The notes under the pieces were generated by a model. The model ran no database searches, had not been told where the DNA came from, and saw nothing but the letters and a program-made list of their open reading frames with translations. A program made the position numbers and the translations under genes. Positions 12,301 to 21,750 of a DNA stretch of 64,000 bases are shown piece by piece (the first letter of the stretch is position 1; every line of letters starts with the position of its first letter). Source of the stretch: Phoronis australis (Eukaryota; Phoronida; Phoronidae); NCBI GenBank assembly GCA_002633005.1, contig NMRA01000343.1, forward strand, positions 184,001 through 248,000, written 5' to 3'.

Positions 12301-15300
12301 TGTTGAATGAACTTTATGTTGATCTAAAGTGTTGTTACTTTAATGAATGTCTTGAATGCAGAAACACAGGCACAGCTAATGAACAACAAATAACAAGGAT
12401 GTCTTACATTCAAGATAACTATATACATAATACCCAATAATTAATGCGTACCGACAACAGAGTATAGATTAGTGCGATATGAGTCATCCGATATAGAATC
12501 CAGAAAGTGTCTTGCAGCCGATCATCTGCTCAGTAATCTGGCAGTTCATGTTGGACAGGTGCTTCCTGTTCACTCGTATCTAAAAGATGAACTGGCTGCT
12601 TGAAATACCACTAAAAAGGAACGATCTTTTCAGATTGTATGTCTACGTTTGCTGGTGCTGCTGCTGGGGATGAGCCCTATCCCACAATCCTGTGTGCATA
12701 CGGCATCTGTCCCTATCCATGAAGAGGTCCACGTAACAACCATACAACAGCATAAAGACCTCTCACAAAAGATACAAACGCACACATCACCAAAACATAC
12801 CTAAGACATCACCCGAGAGGAACTTAAGCGCCGACAGCACCAAGTCAACCCAGCTACCCTGCAGACCAAACCACTCGTTGGTGGCACTAGAGGGCGACTC
12901 CTGCCACTCACGTACTTTCTCTTCCAACTGGAAGTGAAACAGACAACACGTTTACAAGATGCTGTGAAGATTATGACCTAGTTCATAAATGTCGCATTTG
13001 AAGCAAGAAAAAGTTTAATTCTATTAAATTTGTACTGTTGTATCCGTACCAGTATTAGCTTCACTGTTTGACCATCATTCTGATGCAAATTTGTGATTTT
13101 CATTTTTTATTCAAAGTTATGTGTAAGCCTTTCACAAGCCTGGCCATTAATTGTTTGATTGCTCATACTCGAGTTGATGGCAAAAAATGTCACTTAAGTA
13201 TCAATACAATACAATACAATACAATACAATGTAATGCAACACAATACAATTAATTCAAAGAATCTCCCATTATACTGAATCTCAGTAAGAAAACCAAGAA
13301 ACTTTTCTTATAACACATATCATAAAAGCAATTAGTACATGTCTGCATCAGTTGAAAAGAAAATAAGCTAAGAGACCTGCTTTCGGCGTGACAAAACAAA
13401 TCAAAAGGAGACAGGTGGTCTAATATCTTATGGAGACTTGCGCAGACAACAAGATTAACCAACTGTGCAAAACAACAGTAAATAAAACACATGCAAGATA
13501 CAAAAATTTCAGACAAAAGGCACCAGATTTAACTATAGACTTAGCACGAAAATTGTCCAATGATGTGGCACCCTTCCATCAAACATTCAAATTTCCCACA
13601 ATGTGATTGGTCAATTTATGAACAAGTGTATCCAATCAAATGGCACACCTTGACTGTAGTAATCTTAACCTCTGCCTGTTCACATATGAATTCCCTCAAC
13701 AAACTGAAGAAGGAGGCATAGTCTTTGAATGTGGTCTTCTCCAGGGGGAGCTGCCTGTAGGCAAACAAAAGACAAAAGATGGCTGTTGAGTGAATCATTA
13801 TTTTCGTTAGAACGAAAGCAGCAAATAGAAATTGTATCCCAACTTGTGCAGTGCAATGCTAAAAAACATTAAAAGTGGGTTTTATTTAAGGCAGATCTCA
13901 TTAAATGTCGACGAGTTCTGATACCAAATTACCTTAACTTCATCGCCCTCATAATCTTGAACTCTAATTTGTTCTCAGATTTTGATGCAATAGTCGGTTA
14001 TAATGTACCCACATTTTGAGAACCAATTTGATGCCCGTTATTCAGTGGAGAAGACTGGTTCTCAAAATGCAGGCATGTTACATTCAACTATTACCAGTTT
14101 TACTAACTGGCCAATACTTCTCATTCGTGTTAACACAAACAACAACCGTCAAAGGAGCATCAATGCAGTTGGTCACAATTTCCCCCTATTATAAAGGTAA
14201 GAGTGTATCAAAGGTGAAATTAGCAGTTGGCACATGAGGAATTATGATCTGATATTGAGGTACACTGTCATTCATTTATATGTTCAAAACATTAAGTACG
14301 GATGAGCTTCTAACCAACATTTAATATCTGAACTTTGACAATGGAAAACGAGATTTATTTATTTCATTGATATTACGAAATATTAAGCCAGTACTTAGTG
14401 AACCATGTGTGAATTTTGTCACGAAGACGTGGATTGTACTAGGTAAGGTACGATACTTGCACAATAGTAAAAAAGCGATTAAAGTATATTTTCTAAATCA
14501 TAGCCCAAACACTTACTGCGAGCCAAACTGCATGCTGAGGAACGAGTCGTCCTCCATTGGGAGGTCACTCCTGGTGCCACTACTGCGTCCCCCCAACCCC
14601 AGGGCGTCGCTGGTGACAGCGTAGGGCAATGGTCGCTTCAGTTTCTTCTTCTTCTGTTTCAACAGCTTCCTCTTACCCTGGAGGGGGTTGAAGGATGGCA
14701 TGCCCTGGTCAACATGCTCTGGAAGTAACGAACGAAACAAATATTACATAGTTACACTCAAGACAAAATGAAATCTCCGAATACGAACCCTCAGTTTTAA
14801 TTGAAAGTTTCCATTCAGCGTCAGCATGAGTTCAAGATTAATGTCCTTTTTGCAATGAGTACATTATTGTTTACCCAGTAGGTGCATTATCAAAGTTCTT
14901 GCTTGATAACCAAGGAACTTAATTCAAGCTACAAATTTGAATTCAACATTTTGAGTTCAAACTCACTCTGGAATTTGTAGCTAAAGGACGTTACGCTGAT
15001 CAAGTGCATAAATGATAATGCTCTCGACAACCACCAAGTCAAAGACACTATTCTTGAATTCATTCTCCAACAGAGCAAAATTAAAGTAAATTAGACTTAA
15101 AGGTTAGATTTCAGGCCCTGGAGACCTACATGTAGGTTCAAATCCTGGCTATGCTGACAGTTTATAGCTCATTTGCAAGTAAGATGACACTAAATTATGT
15201 GCGAAGTATACACAAATCAAAAAACTCTCATCTACATTCTCCATTGTTGTGACACATGCATACTGTTCATGATGATCTTATATGTCAATCAAAACTTCCA

Positions 15301-18300
15301 ACTATTGTTATGACAATTATTACCCTTACCCTGCATCTCTGGGAAGAACCTGTGCAACGGTTCATCAGCCGATGGCTTGAAGGCCCCCTTCTTATGAGGC
15401 TGTATCCGTAGGATGATGTCTTGAAGGTCAAGGTGGCGGGTATCCAGGTACATGGATTCCTACGGAGAGATGGGTACAGGTCAGAGCCCACAGCTTAGCA
15501 ACCAAAAACACGTACATCAAAAAGGGCAAAAGGTATGAAAACGGCAAATCATTTATAGACTGCTTTGTCTACCATAGACTCGCTACTGTCCCCTCACCTC
15601 ATTATCGGCCCTCTGTTTCCTGTGCTGGGCCAGCATCTCTTGGTACTCTTCAGATGTGACTTTGACAGATCCCCGGTGACCCCCTGTCAATGAAATGAGA
15701 ACATAAATCAGGCACCTATTAAGGTTACGCAGGTCCCTCGGAAAACATCCAAATTTGGCTAACTTCGGAACATCATATCTCAGAAATGCGTTACGTACCA
15801 TTCTCCCGGACTGTAAAACCAAGAAATTTCCAACATCACGATTCGCGATCTGATTTAGTATCACATTCCATTAAGATTTACAAACTTGCCTTTTGTGTTG
15901 CTACACCATGCTGTAACAGTATGCAGGTCAGAGCTAACAGTTACACTAAGGAATCAGGAGGTGAAAATTAAAGTCTAATTTCTCTGAAACTCAACCGTTT
16001 TTTCCGTTCACAGTTTTTTTGGCGATAAAATTTCATATAAAACACAAAGTCATGTTCTTCACAACGTTGAATGTCGTTTGGAATAGTTTTTAAACGAAGA
16101 AATCAAAAAATTTACATACAACAAAAATAAAAAAGATAATTTAGAAAAGTTAACTGTAACAGACGAGATTTCATCTTCAATGTCATACAAGTTTTCTTAG
16201 TGTAGATACATTACAAAGGAAATTTTGTGTGACCTCCTGACCTCAGAGTGTGAGTCCTGGGAGACAAGTTACAAATATCCGTGTAGGGATTGTCCACTGA
16301 ACCGACACAAAATAGTTGTTCACGTGATAGTACCTTCTGCACTTGTCATTTTTGAGGTCAAAGTTGAGATTACGGTCTGTGCATCAGAGTCACCAAGTCC
16401 TCGGCCAATCTTTCTGTTCTTGTATGGTGGTTCTATAGAGTAAAGACGAAGGTAATGATAACTATACACCACTGACAAAGTAGAGCGAGGTAAACACAAA
16501 AACACTACTATAACTTGGGTTTCAGGTAAAATAAAAATACCAAATAATCAACTTGTCGAATATGATATACCATACGTATACATTACTAAAAATTCAAGGT
16601 TGCAAAGAACGTCTCCTGCGCGAATAAAAACGTTATTCTTGACAACAGCAATGCAAAAGGAGGTGGTCACTCATACGGTGGTCTAGAGTTCAACGAATGG
16701 ACTTCCTGTTTCACTACATCTTGCACTATCATTGTGACATCAGCCTTAAATCTTGCTATTGTCTGAAAAGTTTCACAATTCTACTTTGAAGGAAACCAGT
16801 GTGAGTACTGGCAAGAACTTAAAGTCATTTTCTACTGCTCTGATGATAACAATACAGGTGATGAATACGACAGAGCCAGAAAGAAATCTCCTTTGTCCTG
16901 AAGGTAGGAAAACATGTTGTTCCACTGGCTCCGTTTCAGAAATGTCAGGCTGATTCCAGGATTCAAGTTGGAAAATATCCCATCCACGGATACTTCTCAA
17001 GTTTATCTAACATTCAGCAATCGAAGTTGCAGCCCGCGGCACAACAGTAAAACTTTGATGGCATTGAAAGGTCGAATACATTTAATGAAGCTGACAAAAA
17101 CATGAAAAAAGCGCAAAACACCAACAAATAACACGTCGAAAAATTCAAATGGTGCCAAAATGAGAGTCTAGATAATTTGACAGATGCTGCAGCATTGTGG
17201 GTAAATACCATGAGATACGAGTGTTGCTGTGTAATGTGGGACCATCCTATCAAAGCTAACTATAAACCACGTTCTGGTGTTAAAAACATCAATTTTCTTC
17301 ACAGGACTATTTGCTCTTCCAAAGTAACGTCATAGCCATCTCATCCTTTGAAATGAAATTGATTTCAACAAATTGATAGGAATTCCCACACTGCATTAGC
17401 CACTAAAAAGATGAGACTAATTTTATAACAGTCCGTAAGTCGCCTATATCACAGTATGGCTGTTAAAAATAGGCCCAAGGGCAGATTTATTACCCCCTTA
17501 AAGCAAGTTTACCGTGTGTTTGGAGTATTTAATTGTGACAAACTTGCAGAAGTAATTAAATGCCAACCCAATTCAATAGGTTGTTAGAGTAGTTTAAATT
17601 ACTTCCCCTGAAGTAGATACTGTTCTATAATGATTGGCATCGTGCAGTCACGTAGAATACTTTTAAGTAACTTTTTAGTACTATCTAAATCTCTCAGTAA
17701 GAAAAGATGCACTCACATTCAGCCATGATTCCAATAATTTTAAGGTTCCCTTTTATTTGTCTTACCCTGTATGTTTGTGTGTCCGTCCTCATCATCTGAT
17801 GATGTCTCACTCACGCCACACTCATCACGCACCTCGCGCAGGATGCTACAAACAAACAACTGCAGCGATCAAAAAACTGCGGGCTCTAATAGGCAACAAA
17901 TAACACACAGTAGCGTTTCCGGGAAATAATGTTGAATTGAAGCTGAATTGACAACTAAATGCCACAACCTATAACTTATATCGCTTTTCACACGTATGAC
18001 TATTGATATGAATCGCATGGAATTTTCAACTACAAGTGAGAACACAATGAATGAAATACAATAGCACTGTACTCTTAAATTTTCTTCGTTAATACGTTGA
18101 CCAAACCTGACCTGTCTACGCGAACCAAAACTGAACTCAAGCAATCAAGGTTGTCTTCTCATCTGCATACCGACTAACCACTTGCATGACCAAATTTCTT
18201 ACATAATTGTGAATACCAAAACGTAAAGCAGTAAAATTAGGATGAGATATGTTGCCCACTCAAAACTGTAGACTATGTCATACTTCCTGTACTTTTTCTT

Positions 18301-21300
18301 GACCCTTTCCTGGATCATTTTCTCTTTAGGTGGCACCACTGGATACTGGACTGGAATGGTTTCCCCTGGAGGGATCTGGGACACTTGCTCAAGTACATTC
18401 TGAAATAAAGCATAGTATAGAAAACACAATCAGTTAAGTCAAGCAAGGGAAATAATGCAGATCGCGGACATGCGAATCAATTCAGCCAAAGTAAAAGTCT
18501 CAAACTGTCTAAGAACACCCAATTTGCCACATTTAGGCGAGACCCAATTTTTTCATCATCCCAAATCTTACTTCTGGTCAGGGCTGTTCCAGTAAAATCT
18601 GTATGGGAGGGGGGGGAAGGCACCTTTTTTTCGCACCCACCACCCATACTTTTCATTTATTTCTTCAGCCTACCACCCGTAATTTTTTATAAGTTTGAAA
18701 TACAACCACCCGTAATTTTTTTTTGTTCTTGTGGTTGACTGCACAGGCGCTTGAGATTATCTGTTCCTCCATCACCACTAACGTCATTCATTACTAAGAA
18801 AACATACGTCTCTTATATATGGTTATTAGCCATCGAGAAATTCGAGCACCTGTGGTTAAATGGTGTTATGGGCATGCCGATGAGGAGATCGGAGGGAGTG
18901 AAAAAGTCGGAGCTTTATGCAAGTTGCATTTTTGTTTCAATTTTTGATTCTGTGCGGATTGTTTATAAAATTTACTAAAATTACCCACCATCAAACATTT
19001 ATGGCCCAATGAAACAACAACGACCTGTAAATTTTAATTTTTTTGAAGTACGACCACCAGCTATTTTGAATTTAAATCAAACGCAACCACCCATAAATTT
19101 TTATTTCAGGTGCCTTCCCCCCCTCCCACACAGATTTTGCTGGAACAGCCCTCACATAAAACTGAGCCCCATTTCCCAAAAACTAGAACATGAGAAACCT
19201 TAATTGACATTAATCATAAGCTCATTGTTGCTGAGGACCTGAGTGTAATGAAAAGGGTTTCCACATTACATAATTGTAGTGTGGCTGGGCAGTTTTCCTC
19301 AGTTTGATTCAAAGCAAGTCAAAACATAACTTGACCATGGCTAAGTAGCATGACGCCCGAGAGCAATTACGGGTGTCACGCCCAAACAACTCTCTCTGGA
19401 GAAAGTATGGTGCGTATGGGCAACAGAGTAACTCTTGGATAGAAGCACTAATTAACAGGGCTTGGAATGACCAATCACAAAAAAGAGGAAAATTCTCCAG
19501 GTGAGGTATCGCTCCAAAGATAAATAGGCTTGAGTGATAGAATTATTTTTTGTGTTCTAAAATTTAACCGAAATAAACATCTTTGCATGGATAAAGTCAA
19601 AATAATGATAAAAAGAGAAGAAAAAGAGGAAACTGGAAATCAAATAAGACGGAAATTGAAATCACAAAAAAGGAAATCCTCTTTAGGAGAAAATTCCAAG
19701 GTCTGAATTAAAAGCAAAGCATTAATCGACACTTCAACGATCAAAATGATCAAAGCTATGACCCTGGAGTGATATTCTCATTGTAAGAATATTTCATTGC
19801 TTAACCTTACTTGTCGAGATATGAGTACGTCCTTCAGCAGTTTGGTGTAGTAACGCTGCATCTGGTAGCGGTACTCCTTGTATTTTGCTTTCTTGCATAG
19901 AGCCATGTACTTGGCTATGTCTGGCGTGAAGTGGCCATCTGAAATGAGGAATATGATCACCACTTAAATCTAAACAATCGGACGCAGAACAAGATTCAGA
20001 AGACAGTAGCATGTTATGAAAATGTTTGCAACAAGTTAACGCTTGTATCAAATCGACAGACACTTTTTTACAAAACACACATTAAAAAAAGTATATTTTG
20101 GAAACATGTTCGTTGTTTTGTTGTTTCTTGTACACCTTAAAAATTAGCAGAGGTTCCTTCAAGCTAACCTCACAAATTGTACGTTGAAACAAACTTTGGC
20201 AGAAGTCACGAGAGAGAGTGCATAAGGATTTACCACATTGTTCGTTTGGTAAAGGTGCAACAGTCTCTCTTTGTTCAAAATGTCAAAGAACAATATATGT
20301 AAACCAGTTACCTTTCAATTGTTTCCTGAAACGAGCCAGTGGATTGCCAAATTTAAAGTTTTGGCCGCTGAACAATTGCTCCAGAGTTTTATCCTTCTCT
20401 TCTGAATCATTTTCCGGAAACGATGGCAAAAACTTCTGGAATATCACAAATGTGGGAGATAATGATTAGACTGCTATGACAACTTTTCACGCACTTACAG
20501 GCTGGTGTCTCAATCAACACTTCAATAGGATTGACGTAAACACGAACAGAAACCATCAGCGACTCAATAAAACTCCTCAGAATTTACTGGAGTTGGTAAA
20601 GCCTAAAATTTGTGACTTCAAAAAATAACGTCATGTACACATTGTATGTGACCTGAGTTGTCAGCTCAATTAGCAGTGAGAAATTCTAGATCGGATGAAC
20701 ACGGTAATGTTCTTAAACCTCAAAACAATCAGTTAAGAATTCAACATTAACAGCCCAGTAGCAGCAAAACACCCCTTTAAGCAGCACCGTACAGAACTTG
20801 GTCGTTTACTGATACCTTGAGGTGACTCTGATGCTCCTCACTCAGCCCGTTCCATGTTTCCAAACTGATGGCTTCGTGGAAAACATCTGCCTACAAAACA
20901 AAATTAAGTATGCACTAATATTGAAGACTTCCTGGGTTTGACATGGCAAGCAAACTTTTTTCAGACTGGAAAACAAGGTGCTCTCCAGAAAAAAATCTTG
21001 ATCGAAACTTAGTTGGAGTTCACTTTTGAAATTGAAGATTGAATCTGCAAAGCAGGGTATTTCAAATTCAAGACTAGTACTAGCAAATACAAAAACAGAA
21101 GAAGCAGAAACTGGTCGGATACAGCAGCTCCTGATCAAGAGAATCAGACAAATCACTGGTTCTCTTAATCAATTACCCTATATTATACAGTGCCAAACAG
21201 AGCTGAGAGTGAAAGAAAGGGACTGATTGATTGTGATTGGGTGAGAAACTCCAGGACCAAATCATACAAATGTGAACATCACAATTTTTGTGCGAAAATA

Positions 21301-21364
21301 CCTGACATTCCGTCAACGCCTCAGGTAGTTCAACATATTCTTTTCCAAACAAACACTTCTCCAT
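956..21364 (-). CDS. NFRKB: NFRKB / INO80G, INO80 chromatin-remodelling complex subunit (complete, 23 coding exons)
   Basis: Seen: 23 exons on the minus strand join with matching splice phases into 3,375 nt (1,124 residues plus stop); human NFRKB is about 1,300. Exons from the start: 21302-21364, 20816-20890, 20312-20435, 19811-19938, 18284-18399, 17766-17845, 16334-16432, 15598-15683, 15330-15459, 14517-14718, 13649-13754, 12801-12927, 12080-12269, 11097-11157, 10254-10428, 9055-9161, 8274-8397, 7977-8050, 6469-7075, 4522-4778, 3336-3549, 2420-2515, 956-1089 (TAG at 956-958). Known: NFRKB is a metazoan-specific INO80 module that binds and inhibits the deubiquitinase UCHL5 in the nucleus. The start is the first ATG after an in-frame TGA; it aligns with the second Met of the human protein, so about 25 N-terminal residues found in human are absent. 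The gene shares a promoter with RFC3. The order of domains and spacing leave little doubt about identity; minor exon ends could shift. Confidence 0.95.
1273..1515. mobile_element. possible degenerate foldback element in the last NFRKB intron
   Basis: Two short blocks occur inverted at both ends with similar spacing: CCTTGTGG and GACCTATCGC on the left (about 1,290-1,330) and their complements on the right (about 1,475-1,500). The interior has no long open frame. A diverged non-autonomous inverted-repeat element is the likely reading; confidence is modest because the matches are short. Confidence 0.4.
1988..2386. mobile_element. foldback (MITE-like) element in an NFRKB intron
   Basis: The left end (1988-2012) reads GGGGAAAGCAAC followed by GTTTTTGATGT, and the right end (2364-2386) is its near-exact reverse complement. 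Inside is a second hairpin: GATGTGGATCCCT near 2245 pairs with sequence near 2355-2367, and CTTACGTCAATG near 2271 pairs with sequence near 2299-2312. No coding potential. This nested palindromic structure is typical of short non-autonomous foldback transposons. Confidence 0.65.
3361..3402 (-). repeat. NFRKB: CAG/CAA trinucleotide repeat coding polyglutamine in NFRKB
   Basis: Fourteen codons read Gln in frame on the minus strand (residues about 1027-1040): eight pure CAG, then CAA, two CAG, CAA, two CAG, followed by His-His-Gln. The CAA interruptions near the C-terminal side are typical of stabilised polyQ tracts. Human NFRKB has shorter Gln-rich stretches in the same disordered tail. Confidence 0.9.
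5087..5159 (-). repeat. tRNA-derived SINE head
   Basis: On the minus strand, 73 nt fold like a tRNA. The 7-bp acceptor stem is mostly paired, there is an A-box-like TGGCTCCGTGG, and a good T-arm contains the B-box GGTTCAAGTCC. The anticodon loop lacks the invariant U33 and the stems have mismatches, so it is not a working tRNA. On the opposite strand at about 5,200-5,290 lies a body segment (CAGACTTACATTCATTTCG then TGATGTGGCC) that recurs at about 10,700 downstream of another tRNA-like head. Two SINE copies inserted head to head is the simplest explanation. Confidence 0.65.
10696..10775 (-). repeat. truncated tRNA-derived SINE copy
   Basis: On the minus strand the B-box region GGGTTCAAGTCCCAATC is followed by ACAGACTTATATTCATTAGG and GTGATGTGGCC. 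The same body is seen on the plus strand at about 5,262-5,290. The A-box half is missing or strongly decayed. It lies in an NFRKB intron. Confidence 0.55.
13202..13250 (+). repeat. (AATAC)n microsatellite
   Basis: About nine tandem copies of the pentanucleotide AATAC, with the last copies mutated. It lies in an NFRKB intron. Confidence 0.9.
13998..14081 (-). mobile_element. short palindromic MITE, copy 1
   Basis: About 85 bp with terminal inverted repeats built on CATTTTGAGAACCA on the left and TGGTTCTCAAAATG on the right, around a unique core, GATGCCCGTTATTCAGTGGA. An inverted, about 85-90% similar copy lies at 54,718-54,803. The ends sit in TTATAA-like sequence, suggesting TA or TTATAA target duplication. 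It is too short to code for anything. Confidence 0.75.
15715..16010 (+). repeat. dispersed repeat family, copy A
   Basis: The segment beginning GGTTACGCAGGTCCCTCGG and continuing ATTTGGCTAACTTCGGAAC then CTCAGAAATGCG aligns with four other places: 41,110-41,365 (inverted), 43,405-43,880, 45,930-46,480 and 60,610-60,970. Identity is moderate, perhaps 65-75% by eye. No open reading frame is conserved among copies, so this looks like an old non-coding interspersed family. Confidence 0.55.
18581..19151. mobile_element. 571-bp foldback element with about 43-bp terminal inverted repeats
   Basis: The left end starts GGGCTGTTCCAGTAAAATCT and runs through a G-rich stretch to AAGGCACCT. The right end is its reverse complement with only a few differences and ends at 19151. 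A TCA trinucleotide flanks both sides, a possible target duplication. The interior carries several direct copies of a motif like CCACCCGTAATTTTT on both halves. There is no transposase, so it is non-autonomous. It sits in the intron between NFRKB exons 4 and 5. Confidence 0.85.
19811..21364 (-). other. NFRKB: NFRKB N-terminal DEUBAD region (exons 1-4)
   Basis: Exons 1-4 encode residues 1-130. The start MEKCLFGKEYVELPEAL matches the human segment beginning MEDCLLGG. It is followed by a helix around SLETWNGLSEEHQSHLK, then FLPSFP, then LFSGQNFKFGNPL, then HFTPDIAKYMALCKKAKYKE. These are the hallmark blocks of the DEUBAD fold, which in human NFRKB engages UCHL5 and blocks its ubiquitin site. The NFGNP-like FKFGNP turn and the charged KKAKYKEYRYQMQRYY helix are retained, so UCHL5 binding is inferred to be conserved. 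The four exons are in phases 0, 0, 1, 0. Confidence 0.9.
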
Positions 21365-21750
21365 CTTCTTCAGTGGTGTTTTTGCCTTTCAAAACTTGTT
21401 TCATGTCACCAGCACTGGCAAAACCACGAAAAGGTCCCCGGCAAGTGGAAAACCGGAAACCTATCGTTTGTTAACAATCGCCAACAGAGGACACTAGGAA
21501 TTACCAGAGACAACTAAAAATAAACTTTTTTTCCAATCTAGTAAAACTAGTTTTGGGAAACGAGAGTTTTATCCATTTGAGTCACTTATTTCATCCCACA
21601 TGACTGTCTTTTGTGGGTTTGATTTTAGAAGTAAAATGCTTAATAGCCTCTTACTAACCCGTGGCTGTTGGTAATCACTCTCGTTTCCCGCGAAATCCAT
21701 TTTGTTTTGACTTGTTTGAGAAAGGATCCTTTTGAAACAGATCGCTGAAG
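21365..21750. promoter_or_regulatory. bidirectional promoter between NFRKB and RFC3
   Basis: Only 386 bp separate the NFRKB start codon (minus, 21362-21364) from the RFC3 start codon (plus, 21751), so both transcription starts must lie here or the genes overlap 5' to 5'. The stretch has an ETS-like CCGGAA at 21453-21458 and an E2F palindrome at 21684-21695, but no TATA box near either gene. This layout fits a housekeeping divergent promoter. Confidence 0.75.
21684..21695 (+). promoter_or_regulatory. E2F-type site upstream of RFC3
   Basis: TTTCCCGCGAAA is a perfect E2F consensus palindrome, centred about 61 bp upstream of the RFC3 ATG. E2F control of replication genes, including clamp-loader subunits, is well established in animals; use here is inferred from the motif and position. 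Confidence 0.65.

Larger units (their letters stand above)
7977..13754 (-). other. NFRKB: NFRKB winged-helix-like domains (exons 11-18)
   Basis: Residues about 368-470 (exons 13649-13754, 12801-12927 and part of 12080-12269) match the human winged-helix-like domain: FFSLLREF, then LEEKVREWQESP, then WVDLVLSALKFLSG, then FIPYVDYKERAQHW. A second block at residues about 530-689 is the best conserved part of the protein. It includes HGYVSVVGPVKGVY, NKAREHALLTSERPAYVTIL, RDAAARLPNGEGTRSDICEL, VVSGALDRLHYEKDPCVKYD and KIWIYLHRNR, and ends in ERIHQAQGAAAKAKKAL. These residues are nearly identical to vertebrate NFRKB across exon boundaries. Upstream, exon 14517-14718 carries a basic stretch (KRKLLKQKKKKLKRP), a likely nuclear localisation signal. 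Confidence 0.92.
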
